Assembly (NCBI GenBank): GCA_047833645.1
Contig: CP181259.1
Coordinates: 1,922,001-1,986,000 of the forward strand
DNA: 64,000 nt
DNA from: Pseudolactococcus sp041800635
GTDB lineage: Bacteria > Bacillota > Bacilli > Lactobacillales > Streptococcaceae
Direction of reading: 5' to 3'
Shown here: positions 33,968-41,209 of the stretch, in pieces
How positions within the stretch are numbered: position 1 is the first letter of the stretch
Layout of the letters: every line of letters begins with the position of its first letter
The notes under the pieces: model-generated
Told to the model about the DNA's origin: nothing
Database searches by the model: none
The model's input: the letters and a program-made list of their open reading frames with translations, nothing else
Program-made: the position numbers and the translations under genes

Positions 33968-33994
33968 CAAAAAACGTCTTTCTGGCGTTTTTTT
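33968..33994 (+). terminator. Terminator after the lipoprotein gene
   Basis: A-run plus CG pairs with CG plus T-run around a 9-nt loop. The stem is short in GC, but the T-run is clear. Confidence 0.55.
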
Positions 33995-34045
33995 GTTAGT
34001 CACTAATTTCATGCCTTGATGTAAAAAAATAAGGCATTTTTATGG

Positions 34046-34051
34046 TAAAAT
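34046..34051 (+). promoter_or_regulatory. Extended -10 promoter of the sseB-cysE-cysS-mrnC cluster
   Basis: TGG-TAAAAT lies about 100 bp upstream of the SseB-like gene. Confidence 0.5.
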
Positions 34052-34150
34052 AGGACTATTAATATCAAATAGACCTTTGTCACTTATTGAGCTCCCAATG
34101 AAGACTTTGAGAGCGTTCGTAACTGACAAATCAACCAGAAATGAGAAATA

Positions 34151-34933
34151 ATGACTGATTACCAATTTAGCCCAGAACTTGATGAACGCCTCCGTGATTT
34201 TATTGCCCATTCAGGTAATTTTGTGGCTGATATCGGTTTTGTTCACGCGCTCCATGCTTATCCTGTTGTCGGTATTGCAGAACCATTTGCCTTACCGATT
34301 GAAGATAAAAATGTGATTCCTGTCTTTACAACCGCAGCAGCACTTGCTAATTTTCAAGAACGTGTGACAGAACCATTGACTTTTGTTAATCAACCGTTTA
34401 TGTCAGTTGTTGACAAGCTATTAGCTCAGGAATTTGATGCCATTGCTTTTAATCTACAGCCTGCTGGTCAAGATTCTGATAACGCTATTATGTTAGGCAG
34501 AAGCGATTTAGTCGCCTTTCTAAATTACTATACAGATGTCTTAAATAAACTTTTAGGGTCTGCTAGTCAAGGAAAAACAGTGGCAGATCGTTATTACCTC
34601 ATGCCTGCATTTGTTAGAACAACTGCAGAAGGCGAGACTGCACGTATTTTTGCGACACTTTCTAAACCGAATGGTGAAAGTTTTGTTCCGGTTTTTAGCA
34701 ATATTTTGAGTTTTGCCAAATGGTACAACCATGCTGACTTTGGTGTGCCATTTCAAGAGCATGATGGTTTAGTTTTGGTTTGGCAACTTAAGGACTTGCA
34801 AGCGCCAAGTACAGGGATTAATGAACTAGAAGACGTTTTAGGGGTCGCAGTTGACCCCTTCGATGCGGTAGACTATGAGAAGTCAGTTATCCTTTGGGAA
34901 GCTTTAAGCGATTTAGACGGCGCTAATGGTTAA
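34151..34933 (+). CDS. SseB-domain protein
   Basis: This 260-residue cytoplasmic protein resembles the SseB N-terminal-domain family (VIPVFTTAAALANFQ, PFMSVVDKLL, AIAFNLQPAGQD), which is widespread but poorly understood. The C-terminal half (residues 150-260) would correspond to the SseB C-terminal enhancer-like domain but has diverged. No catalytic motif is seen. It lies 58 bp upstream of cysE and shares a direction with cysE-cysS-mrnC, so it is likely co-transcribed with them. Function unknown. Confidence 0.65.
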   Translation: MTDYQFSPELDERLRDFIAHSGNFVADIGFVHALHAYPVVGIAEPFALPIEDKNVIPVFTTAAALANFQERVTEPLTFVNQPFMSVVDKLLAQEFDAIAFNLQPAGQDSDNAIMLGRSDLVAFLNYYTDVLNKLLGSASQGKTVADRYYLMPAFVRTTAEGETARIFATLSKPNGESFVPVFSNILSFAKWYNHADFGVPFQEHDGLVLVWQLKDLQAPSTGINELEDVLGVAVDPFDAVDYEKSVILWEALSDLDGANG

Positions 34934-34991
34934 CAAGATTATCAACATGTCTTGGCATTTTCGATTAGGGATACAGGAGGTTTAGAACACG

Positions 34992-35585
34992 ATGGGGTTT
35001 TGGCAAGAGGCCTTTGAGGCAGTGAAAGAAAATGATCCAGCAGCGCGTTATAATCTGGAGATACTTTTGACATCTCCCGGCATTAAGGCGCTTGCGGCGC
35101 ATAAAATTTCGCATTTTTTATGGTGCCATCATTTTAAATTATTGGGTCGGATGCATTCGCAATTTTGGCGTTTTTTGACGCAGATTGAAATACATCCAGG
35201 TGCTGTGATTGAAAATGGTGTGTTTATCGACCATGGCTCGGGTCTTGTTATTGGTGAAACGGCGATTGTTGAATCAGGTGCTAAGCTCTATCATGGTGTA
35301 ACGCTAGGTGGAACGGGTAAGGATACAGGGAAACGTCATCCTAGTATTAGGCGTGGTGCCTTGATTTCGGCTCATGCCCAATTATTAGGGCCGATTGAGA
35401 TTGGTGAGAATGCCAGAGTTGGTGCTAGCGCTGTCGTGACAAAAGATGTGCCTGAAGCCGTGACGGTTGTTGGGGTGCCTGCTAAGATCGTCCGCGTTCA
35501 TGGCCCAGCAAGTCCTGAACGAGATCGTGTGAAACTAGAAAGTGAACGCCACGTCAGTTTTTATGACCATATGGGCGGGATTTAG
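34992..35585 (+). CDS. cysE: Serine O-acetyltransferase
   Basis: CysE acetylates serine, the first step of cysteine synthesis. The 197-residue protein has the hexapeptide-repeat left-handed beta-helix with IHPGAVIENGVFIDHGSG, VIGETAIVESGAKLYHGVTL and GGTGKDTGKRHP, which contain the catalytic Asp/His pair. The C-terminal tail is short. AGGAGG lies 11 bp before the ATG. The gene precedes cysS, a common Firmicutes arrangement linking cysteine synthesis and cysteinyl-tRNA formation. Confidence 0.95.
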   Translation: MGFWQEAFEAVKENDPAARYNLEILLTSPGIKALAAHKISHFLWCHHFKLLGRMHSQFWRFLTQIEIHPGAVIENGVFIDHGSGLVIGETAIVESGAKLYHGVTLGGTGKDTGKRHPSIRRGALISAHAQLLGPIEIGENARVGASAVVTKDVPEAVTVVGVPAKIVRVHGPASPERDRVKLESERHVSFYDHMGGI

Positions 35586-35645
35586 TAACGAAAGAGCTTA
35601 TCGAGATGTTTCTTTTACAGATTGTCTGATAAGCTAGGAGAAAAA

Positions 35646-37019
35646 ATGATTAAACTATATAATACCTTAACGCGTGAAAAGGAGGACTTTGTGCCACTTG
35701 TTTCAGGTGAGGTTAACATGTATGTCTGTGGTCCAACTGTTTATAACTACATTCATATCGGGAATGCACGGTCAGTTGTGGCCTTTGATACGATTCGAAA
35801 ATACCTAGAATACCGTGGTTATAAGGTGAATTTTGTATCCAACTTTACAGATGTAGATGATAAAATTATCCAAGCCGCTAAAACGGCCAATATATCAATT
35901 GAGAATTTAGTTGAGACTTATATTCAGGCTTTCTTTTCAGACACGCAAGCGCTCGGCGTTAAACCGGCGACAAGAAATCCGCGTGTACTAGAGTTTATGC
36001 CTGAAATCATTGATTTTATTGAAGTATTAGTCGCAAAAGACTTTGCCTATGTGTCAAATAATGATGTTTTTTTCCGCGTGAAAAAATTTGCAGACTATGG
36101 CCGTTTGGCTAATAAAAATCTAGATGAACTAGAGGCGGGGGCTTCAGGTCGGACAGATACAATAGAACTTAATAAGGAAGATCCGCTTGATTTTGCCCTC
36201 TGGAAATCAAGCAAGCCAGACGAACCTTCATGGGAAAGTCCATGGGGCGCAGGACGTCCGGGGTGGCACATTGAATGTTCTGTTATGGCGACGAGCATCC
36301 TAGGTGATACGATTGATATCCATGGTGGTGGTGCTGATTTAGAATTTCCGCATCATACCAATGAAATCGCACAATCCGAAGCTAAAACTGGTCATACCTT
36401 TGCCAAATATTGGCTCCACAATGGTTTTGTAACGGCAGCAGACGGTGAAAAAATGTCGAAATCTCTGGGGAACTTTAAAACAGTCCATGAGATGTTACAG
36501 GCAGTTGATGGGCAAATTCTCCGCTTTTTCTTGGTGTCACAACACTACCGTAAGCCATTGGCTTTTAGTGATGACACGGTTAAAGATGCTGAAAATAATC
36601 TTAAGAAAATCAAAAATGCCTATGATAAATTAGCTTTTGAAATTGAGAAGAATCCAGTTGCTGCCCAGATTCCTGATCAGGAAATCGATGGCTTTCGTCA
36701 GGATTTCATCAAAGAGATGGACAATGATTTCAATATTTCAAATGGCTTAACTGCTTTTTATGAGCTGATCAAGTATGTTAACCAAGGCAATTTTTCTATG
36801 GAAGCACAAGCCTTATTTGATGAAATTTTGAGTATTATTGGAATTGCGTTTGCGCCAGCTGAAATCTTAGATGCTGAGATTGAGCAATTGATTGCTGAAC
36901 GTCAAATTGCTAGAGAAAATCGAGATTTTGTCTTATCAGATAAAATTCGAGATGATTTGAAAGCGCAGGGCATTGCCTTATTGGATACGCCAGATGGTGT
37001 GAGGTGGACACGTGACTGA
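35646..37019 (+). CDS. cysS: Cysteinyl-tRNA synthetase
   Basis: CysS charges tRNA-Cys. From the ATG at 35646 it has 457 residues, MIKLYNTLTREKEDF; AGGAG precedes this ATG, whereas the upstream in-frame ATG at 35622 has none. Class I motifs are HIGNARS (HIGH type) near residue 40 and KMSKSLGN. Zinc ligands appear in YVCGPTVYN, GWHIECSVMA and HHTNEIAQSE. Its last 8 bases overlap mrnC. I see no T-box leader in the 60 bp upstream. Confidence 0.97.
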   Translation: MIKLYNTLTREKEDFVPLVSGEVNMYVCGPTVYNYIHIGNARSVVAFDTIRKYLEYRGYKVNFVSNFTDVDDKIIQAAKTANISIENLVETYIQAFFSDTQALGVKPATRNPRVLEFMPEIIDFIEVLVAKDFAYVSNNDVFFRVKKFADYGRLANKNLDELEAGASGRTDTIELNKEDPLDFALWKSSKPDEPSWESPWGAGRPGWHIECSVMATSILGDTIDIHGGGADLEFPHHTNEIAQSEAKTGHTFAKYWLHNGFVTAADGEKMSKSLGNFKTVHEMLQAVDGQILRFFLVSQHYRKPLAFSDDTVKDAENNLKKIKNAYDKLAFEIEKNPVAAQIPDQEIDGFRQDFIKEMDNDFNISNGLTAFYELIKYVNQGNFSMEAQALFDEILSIIGIAFAPAEILDAEIEQLIAERQIARENRDFVLSDKIRDDLKAQGIALLDTPDGVRWTRD

Positions 37020-37410
37020 ATTTAGAGCAGATTTATTAAATGGCATTGCCCTAGCTTACTCGGGCGATGCAGTATATGAAGTTTTTGTCCGCGATTATTT
37101 GTTGTCACAAGGCATCACGAAACCTGGTGAACTTCAAAGAACTGCGGTCAAGTATGTCAGTGCCAAAGCGCAAGCATTTCTCATTTCTGAAATGGAAAAA
37201 GATGCGATCTTAACAGAGGAAGAACTCACCTATTTCAAGAGAGGTCGTAATGCGCATAGTAAAACGACGGCCAAAAACACGGATGTTGTCACCTACCGAA
37301 TCTCGACTGGCTTCGAGGCAATTTTTGGTTTTAATCATTTGACCGGCAAGCATGAGCGGGTCGCCTTTTTAGCGAATTATTGTATTGAGAAAATCTCTGA
37401 GCAAATTTGA
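37012..37410 (+). CDS. mrnC: Mini-ribonuclease 3
   Basis: MrnC is a dsRNA-binding-domain-free RNase III that matures 23S rRNA. The 132-residue protein has NGIALAYSGDAVYEVFVRDYL with the catalytic acidic residues near the N-terminus, YVSAKAQA, and FKRGRNAHSKTTAKN. It starts with GTG, overlapping the cysS end by 8 bp, so translation is coupled. The cysS-mrnC order is the one seen in Bacillus. Confidence 0.94.
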   Translation: MTEFRADLLNGIALAYSGDAVYEVFVRDYLLSQGITKPGELQRTAVKYVSAKAQAFLISEMEKDAILTEEELTYFKRGRNAHSKTTAKNTDVVTYRISTGFEAIFGFNHLTGKHERVAFLANYCIEKISEQI

Positions 37411-37462
37411 TGAAAAATCTCAATGTTTTCTGTAAAATAGAGAACATATAAGAGGTTAGGAA

Positions 37463-37825
37463 ATGTACAGAGTAGTTGAGATGCTTGGTGATAACGAGCC
37501 ATGGTGGTTTTTTGAGAATTGGCGAGATGATATTATCGCTAAATATGAATTTGAAAATTTTTACGAGGCATTGAAGGTCTATAAGCAAGAGTGGCAACGC
37601 CTAGCACAGGATTACCCAGAGTTTAAAAGTCAGGAAGATTTTTTATCTGCTTTCTGGGTAAAGTCTGAGAAACGTTGGTGTATAGAATGTGCAGAAGACT
37701 TACAACAATATCATGGTCTTGCGCTTTTAGAAGAGTGGCATCCAGTTGAGACCTTTGAAAATCGACTGCCCTATGCGAAAACATCGGGTACGAATCCTCA
37801 TAAGCATTGTCAATTTAAGAGTTAG
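37463..37825 (+). CDS. DUF1033-family protein
   Basis: This 120-residue protein is rich in Trp and acidic residues: MYRVVEMLGDNEPWWFFENW, then a motif DFLSAFWVKSEKRWCIECAEDLQQYHGLALL. It matches the DUF1033 family of streptococci and lactococci, whose function is unknown. It has no export signal. GAGG precedes the ATG. A TAAAAT about 30 bp upstream could be its own -10, though the mrnC transcript may also read through. Confidence 0.8.
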   Translation: MYRVVEMLGDNEPWWFFENWRDDIIAKYEFENFYEALKVYKQEWQRLAQDYPEFKSQEDFLSAFWVKSEKRWCIECAEDLQQYHGLALLEEWHPVETFENRLPYAKTSGTNPHKHCQFKS

Positions 37826-37891
37826 GAAACTAACTCTTTTTTCTATAATTTGGAGGATTTGAAAAGTAAAATTTTTTTGCGATCTAAATAG

Positions 37892-37920
37892 TTTACAATT
37901 GTAAATTATTGTGTTAAAAT
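37892..37920 (+). promoter_or_regulatory. cinD promoter
   Basis: -35 TTTACA (37892-37897), 17-bp spacer, extended -10 TGT-TAAAAT (37915-37920). The transcript would have a leader of about 235 nt containing repeat family B. Confidence 0.65.
37894..37903 (+). promoter_or_regulatory. cop box 1 (TACANNTGTA) over the -35 of cinD
   Basis: TACAATTGTA sits inside the longer palindrome TTTACAATTGTAAA. It overlaps the -35 hexamer TTTACA (37892-37897). TACANNTGTA is the established operator of CopY/CopR-type copper repressors. Confidence 0.75.
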
Positions 37921-37930
37921 TACATTTGTA
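37921..37930 (+). promoter_or_regulatory. cop box 2 directly after the -10 of cinD
   Basis: TACATTTGTA matches TACANNTGTA and abuts the -10 hexamer, covering the transcription start. Together with box 1 it brackets the promoter. Confidence 0.7.
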
Positions 37931-38024
37931 AACGTGAGGCGAAGGTATTAAAGTGTTCGAGATAGTAAATGAAAATCGAACCCACATAGAAGACGTCTCC
38001 TAAAATATTAAATTTATTTAACGG

Positions 38025-38158
38025 ATGATACTAAAAGCGGTGCGACGTAGTCGTAAACTTTCGTAGAAAATTAGGGATTTAAAGTTTCTACGCTTGCGTA
38101 GGTTCTACAAATCATTTATTTTCCTAGGAAGTTAGCTTGAAGTTCAAATTAGGAGAAA
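38025..38158 (+). repeat. Leader repeat family B, copy 2 (before cinD), ending in a Shine-Dalgarno
   Basis: The shared 5' end GATAC and AAAAGCGGTGCGAC and the shared 3' end TTAGCTTGAAGTTCAAAT plus AGGAG match the pheT leader copy at 705-774. About 60 extra bases in the middle include a perfect hairpin CGTAGAAA / TTTCTACG (38062-38092). The AGGAG at 38151-38155 is the cinD ribosome binding site. An upstream TCTCCTAA (37996-38003) is the exact complement of TTAGGAGA at 38149-38156. Confidence 0.65.
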
Positions 38159-38162
38159 AATT

Positions 38163-38771
38163 ATGTCATTCTTGGAATCATTAGCAAATCGTCGTTCTAT
38201 CTATGCATTAGGCGATGCAGTAGATGTTGAAAAAGCAACAGCAACCATTACAGAAGCAGTTAAGTTATCACCTTCAGCATTTAACAGCCAAACATCACGT
38301 GTTTTGATTTTGGCGGGTGCTGAACACAAAAAACTTTGGCAAGAAATCATTGCCACTGACCTTAAAGCTGAAATGGATCGTCAAGGTGTTCCTGAGTCAG
38401 CTTGGGAAGGCACTAAAGCTAAATTGGACAGCTTTGCGGCTGCTGGATTGACAGCGCTCTTCTTTGAAGATACTGATGTGGTGAAAGGTTTGCAAGAACA
38501 ATTCCCACTTTATGCTGAAAATTTCCCAGTTTGGTCTGAACAATCAACAGGTATTGCTTCAGTTAATGCATGGGTAGCTTTGAGTGAACTTGGTCTAGGT
38601 GCAAACTTGCAACATTACAATCCAGTCATCAACGCAACTGTTGCTAAAACTTATGATCTCCCAGCTTCATGGAATCTCCGTGGTCAACTCGTTGTTGGTT
38701 CACCAGAACAAGAAGTCGGTCCTAAAGAATTTATGGCTGACGAAGATCGTTTCAAAGTATTTGGTGCCTAA
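38163..38771 (+). CDS. cinD: Nitroreductase-family protein, copper-induced CinD type
   Basis: This 202-residue oxidoreductase of the nitroreductase superfamily binds FMN: NRRSIYALG at the N-terminus, SPSAFNSQTSRV (FMN phosphate region), and LGLGANLQHYNPVI. It resembles the branch that includes L. lactis CinD (YtjD), a copper-induced NAD(P)H-dependent reductase that protects against oxidants and nitro compounds. The name is supported by the two cop boxes bracketing its promoter. A terminator follows, so it is monocistronic. Confidence 0.85.
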   Translation: MSFLESLANRRSIYALGDAVDVEKATATITEAVKLSPSAFNSQTSRVLILAGAEHKKLWQEIIATDLKAEMDRQGVPESAWEGTKAKLDSFAAAGLTALFFEDTDVVKGLQEQFPLYAENFPVWSEQSTGIASVNAWVALSELGLGANLQHYNPVINATVAKTYDLPASWNLRGQLVVGSPEQEVGPKEFMADEDRFKVFGA

Positions 38772-38812
38772 GCTGAATAAAATTAAGTTAAAGTTCAAGT
38801 TAACAGACAAAA

Positions 38813-38849
38813 AGTTAATCATACGGAGTCAATGTGATTAGCTTTTTTT
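38813..38849 (+). terminator. cinD terminator
   Basis: AGTTAATCA pairs with TGATTAGCT (one G-T pair) across a 13-nt loop, followed by TTTTTT. Confidence 0.7.
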
Positions 38850-38902
38850 GTATATTGGATTGTTTATTGATTTTATCTTTTCGCAGAAACAAGATATTTT
38901 AT

Positions 38903-39060
38903 CCAATTTCGGATTGTTTCTCAGAAAGAATGTCGATTTGGTCAATAATCAAAGGATTTCCAACCAATTTCGCATTGTTTTGCTAAAAGAATGCCGAGTT
39001 GCTAAAGAATCAGAAGTTTTTCAACTAATTTCGTAATGTTTTTAACGATGAATCTGGCAC
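38903..39060. repeat. Degenerate 61-bp tandem repeat, about 2.6 units
   Basis: Units start at 38903, 38964 and 39025, exactly 61 bp apart. Units 1 and 2 match at 47 of 61 positions by my count. Each begins with a C[CT]AATTTCG...TG core; units 1 and 2 have CAAT-N5-ATTG dyads. It sits in the 388-bp gap between cinD and busR, which has no gene. Confidence 0.65.
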
Positions 39061-39090
39061 CATACAGTTTTTAGTAAAGTTTACACACAG

Positions 39091-39147
39091 AAATAGGCTA
39101 TGAAAATTCCAATTAACATGGGAAATCGTTCATAGCCTATTTTTTTA
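39091..39147. terminator. Terminator of busR (bidirectional)
   Basis: A 14-bp stem AAATAGGCTATGAA / TTCATAGCCTATTT encloses an inner ATTTCC-like arm; A-run and T-run flank it. Confidence 0.85.
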
Positions 39148-39159
39148 TTACATTCTTGA

Positions 39160-39783
39160 TTATCCGGCTGGATAAAAGAATGATTTGACATTTTGAAAAG
39201 TAGTTTCATTTCCGACGAAGTAGACAGTATCACCTTTCTCCAAAATCGCATAGGGACCAGGAGATAAGACCAGTTCATCATGATTCAATATTGCAACAAT
39301 GGTTGCACCTGTCGTTTGCCAAAAATTAAGCTGACCGATAGACTGCCCAATCGCGTCACAATCTTCGGAAAGTAAGAGTTCGTGTGGTGCCAAGGGGCTT
39401 TTTTTCTGTACACGAGCTGTCTGTTCAAATAAGGTAGCAAGTGACTCTGATAAATTGTCAATAGCCGTTTTTTGAACGGTCATGATATTATCGATTTGCG
39501 CATGTAAGGTCTGGATCGTTGAAGTTTCTTCAGCTTGATTCAAGAAATTTTTGGCTTTCTCCTGAGATAAAATTGTGACACCAGAGCCATGAACAGGTTG
39601 GACGATATCCAAGCCATTTAAAATGCTTATGGCTTTACGCGCTGTCTCGGATGACACACCAAACTGTGCCGAAAGAGTAGATCTAGCGTGGAGTTTGGCT
39701 CCAATCGGGTAGGTACCATCAGCGATCTTTTCAGCAATGGCATAGGCAATTTGACGGTAGCGAGGTTCGCGAACTGTTTTCAT
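39160..39783 (-). CDS. busR: BusR-type GntR/RCK_C repressor of betaine uptake
   Basis: This 207-residue regulator has an N-terminal GntR winged helix (residues 5-70: RYRQIAYAIAEKIADGTYPI, STLSAQFGVSSETARKAI), a central coiled coil, and a C-terminal RCK_C/TrkA-C domain (residues 120-205: ILNHDELVLSPGPYAILEKG, GDTVYFVG). This domain order is that of BusR, which binds c-di-AMP through RCK_C and represses busA. The divergent busAA-busAB operon and the array of half-sites in between fit exactly. A GAAAG site precedes the ATG. Confidence 0.92.
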   Translation of the reverse strand: MKTVREPRYRQIAYAIAEKIADGTYPIGAKLHARSTLSAQFGVSSETARKAISILNGLDIVQPVHGSGVTILSQEKAKNFLNQAEETSTIQTLHAQIDNIMTVQKTAIDNLSESLATLFEQTARVQKKSPLAPHELLLSEDCDAIGQSIGQLNFWQTTGATIVAILNHDELVLSPGPYAILEKGDTVYFVGNETTFQNVKSFFYPAG

Positions 39784-39819
39784 ATGAGGGTCTTTCTATT
39801 ATCAAAATCTACAAAAAAT

Positions 39820-39910
39820 AAGTGGCAATGTTTGACAAAGTGACAATTTGTGTGTATCATTAGAATTGTCACTTAGGTGGCAACTTGTTTTTCAATAAAG
39901 GTTGTCACTT
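39820..39910. promoter_or_regulatory. BusR operator array
   Basis: Five half-sites are visible: AAGTGGCAA (39820-39828), AAGTGACAA (39838-39846), TTGTCACTT (39866-39874), AGGTGGCAA (39875-39883) and TTGTCACTT (39902-39910). Two inverted pairs result, with centre-to-centre distances of 28 and 27 bp, resembling the bipartite motifs known for BusR. Confidence 0.75.
39832..39860 (+). promoter_or_regulatory. busA promoter
   Basis: -35 TTGACA (39832-39837), 17-bp spacer, -10 TATCAT (39855-39860). One BusR half-site begins directly after the -35 and its partner lies 6 bp after the -10, so bound repressor would block polymerase. Confidence 0.8.
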
Positions 39911-39954
39911 GTAAGCTAATTTTATCACAAAAGCGGAATAAAAAGGGGGAATTT

Positions 39955-41208
39955 ATGCCGAAAGTTGAAATTAAACAATTGACTAAAATATTCGGAAAGC
40001 GTCGGAAAGCGGCACTCGAGTTAGTCAAACAAAACGTCAGAAAGGACGAAATTCTTAAAAAGACAGGTAGCACTGTCGGTGTCTATGATATTAATCTAGC
40101 CATCAATGAAGGTGAAATCTTCGTCATCATGGGGCTCTCAGGGTCAGGTAAATCGACCTTGATCCGACTCCTGAATCGCTTGTCTGAGCCAACAGCAGGA
40201 CAACTGATCATTGACGGACAAGACATCACCAAACTCAATAAAAAAGAATTGCTAGAAATCCGTCGTCGCAAGATGTCTATGGTCTTCCAAAACTTTGCCT
40301 TATTGCCACATCGGACAATTCTCGAAAACACGGAGTTTGGCCTTGAAATTCAAGGTGTTCCAAAAGAAGAACGTCAGAAACGTGCTGAACACGCGCTTGA
40401 AAATGCCAAATTATTGGCCTTTAAAGACCAGTATCCAGATCAGTTATCAGGCGGTATGCAACAGCGTGTTGGCTTGGCGCGAGCTTTGACCAATGATCCA
40501 GATATCTTACTTATGGATGAAGCCTTCTCAGCGCTAGATCCACTGGTTCGTCGAGAAATGCAAGATGAACTTTTAGACCTGCAAGCCAACGTCCAAAAAA
40601 CGATTATCTTCATTACACATGACCTCGATGAAGCTCTGAGAATCGGCGATCGCATCGCCATCATGAAAGACGGCAAACTCATGCAGGTCGGCACGGGCGA
40701 AGAAATCCTAACCAACCCTGAAAATGACTACGTCAAAACCTTTACAGAAGGCGTTGACCGCTCTAAGGTCCTAGTCGCAGAAAATATCATGATCCCAGCT
40801 TTGACGACCAATGTTGCAGTGGACGGGCCAACGGTTGCCCTTCGCAGAATGCAAGAAGAGGAAGTCTCAGGACTTGTTGCGGTGGGTAGACATCGAAGTT
40901 TCCGAGGTTATCTATCAGCGGATGCAGCAGTTCGGGCACGTAAGGCACAATTGCCATTATTAGATGTCATTGTTGACATGCCAATCATCTCGCCAGATAC
41001 TTTAATCTCAGATATTCTACCGATTATCTACGATGCCACAACGCCAGTTGCCGTTGTCGAAGATGGCCGTTTGCGTGGTGTTGTCATTAGAGGACTCGTC
41101 CTTGAAGCTTTAGCGGATACAGATTCTGACACAACAACGTGTGAAACGCTCAAGTCTCATGAAGCGGAGACACTCGTGACAGAGCCAGTCAAAAAGGAGG
41201 AAGCATAA
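39955..41208 (+). CDS. busAA: Glycine betaine ABC transporter, ATP-binding subunit
   Basis: This is the ATPase of the OpuA/BusA osmoprotectant importer. From the ATG at 39955 it is 417 residues, MPKVEIKQLTKIFG; AAGGGGG precedes it, whereas the frame upstream to 39877 overlaps the operator. Motifs are GLSGSGKSTLIRL (Walker A), LSGGMQQRVGLARAL (signature) and ILLMDEAFSALD (Walker B). Two CBS domains at about residues 280-395 act as an ionic-strength sensor in this family. The gene is followed by busAB after 1 bp. Confidence 0.96.
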   Translation: MPKVEIKQLTKIFGKRRKAALELVKQNVRKDEILKKTGSTVGVYDINLAINEGEIFVIMGLSGSGKSTLIRLLNRLSEPTAGQLIIDGQDITKLNKKELLEIRRRKMSMVFQNFALLPHRTILENTEFGLEIQGVPKEERQKRAEHALENAKLLAFKDQYPDQLSGGMQQRVGLARALTNDPDILLMDEAFSALDPLVRREMQDELLDLQANVQKTIIFITHDLDEALRIGDRIAIMKDGKLMQVGTGEEILTNPENDYVKTFTEGVDRSKVLVAENIMIPALTTNVAVDGPTVALRRMQEEEVSGLVAVGRHRSFRGYLSADAAVRARKAQLPLLDVIVDMPIISPDTLISDILPIIYDATTPVAVVEDGRLRGVVIRGLVLEALADTDSDTTTCETLKSHEAETLVTEPVKKEEA

Positions 41209-41209
41209 G

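Noticed and set aside
34934..34991. T-box leader for cysE-cysS
   Set aside because: The gap is only 58 bp and lacks the AGGTGG-type motif and a terminator/antiterminator pair.
37919..37935. Possible cre site TGTAAACGTGAGGC near the cinD promoter
   Set aside because: Only the left half fits; the right half departs from the consensus at several positions. The cop box explains the TGTA part.
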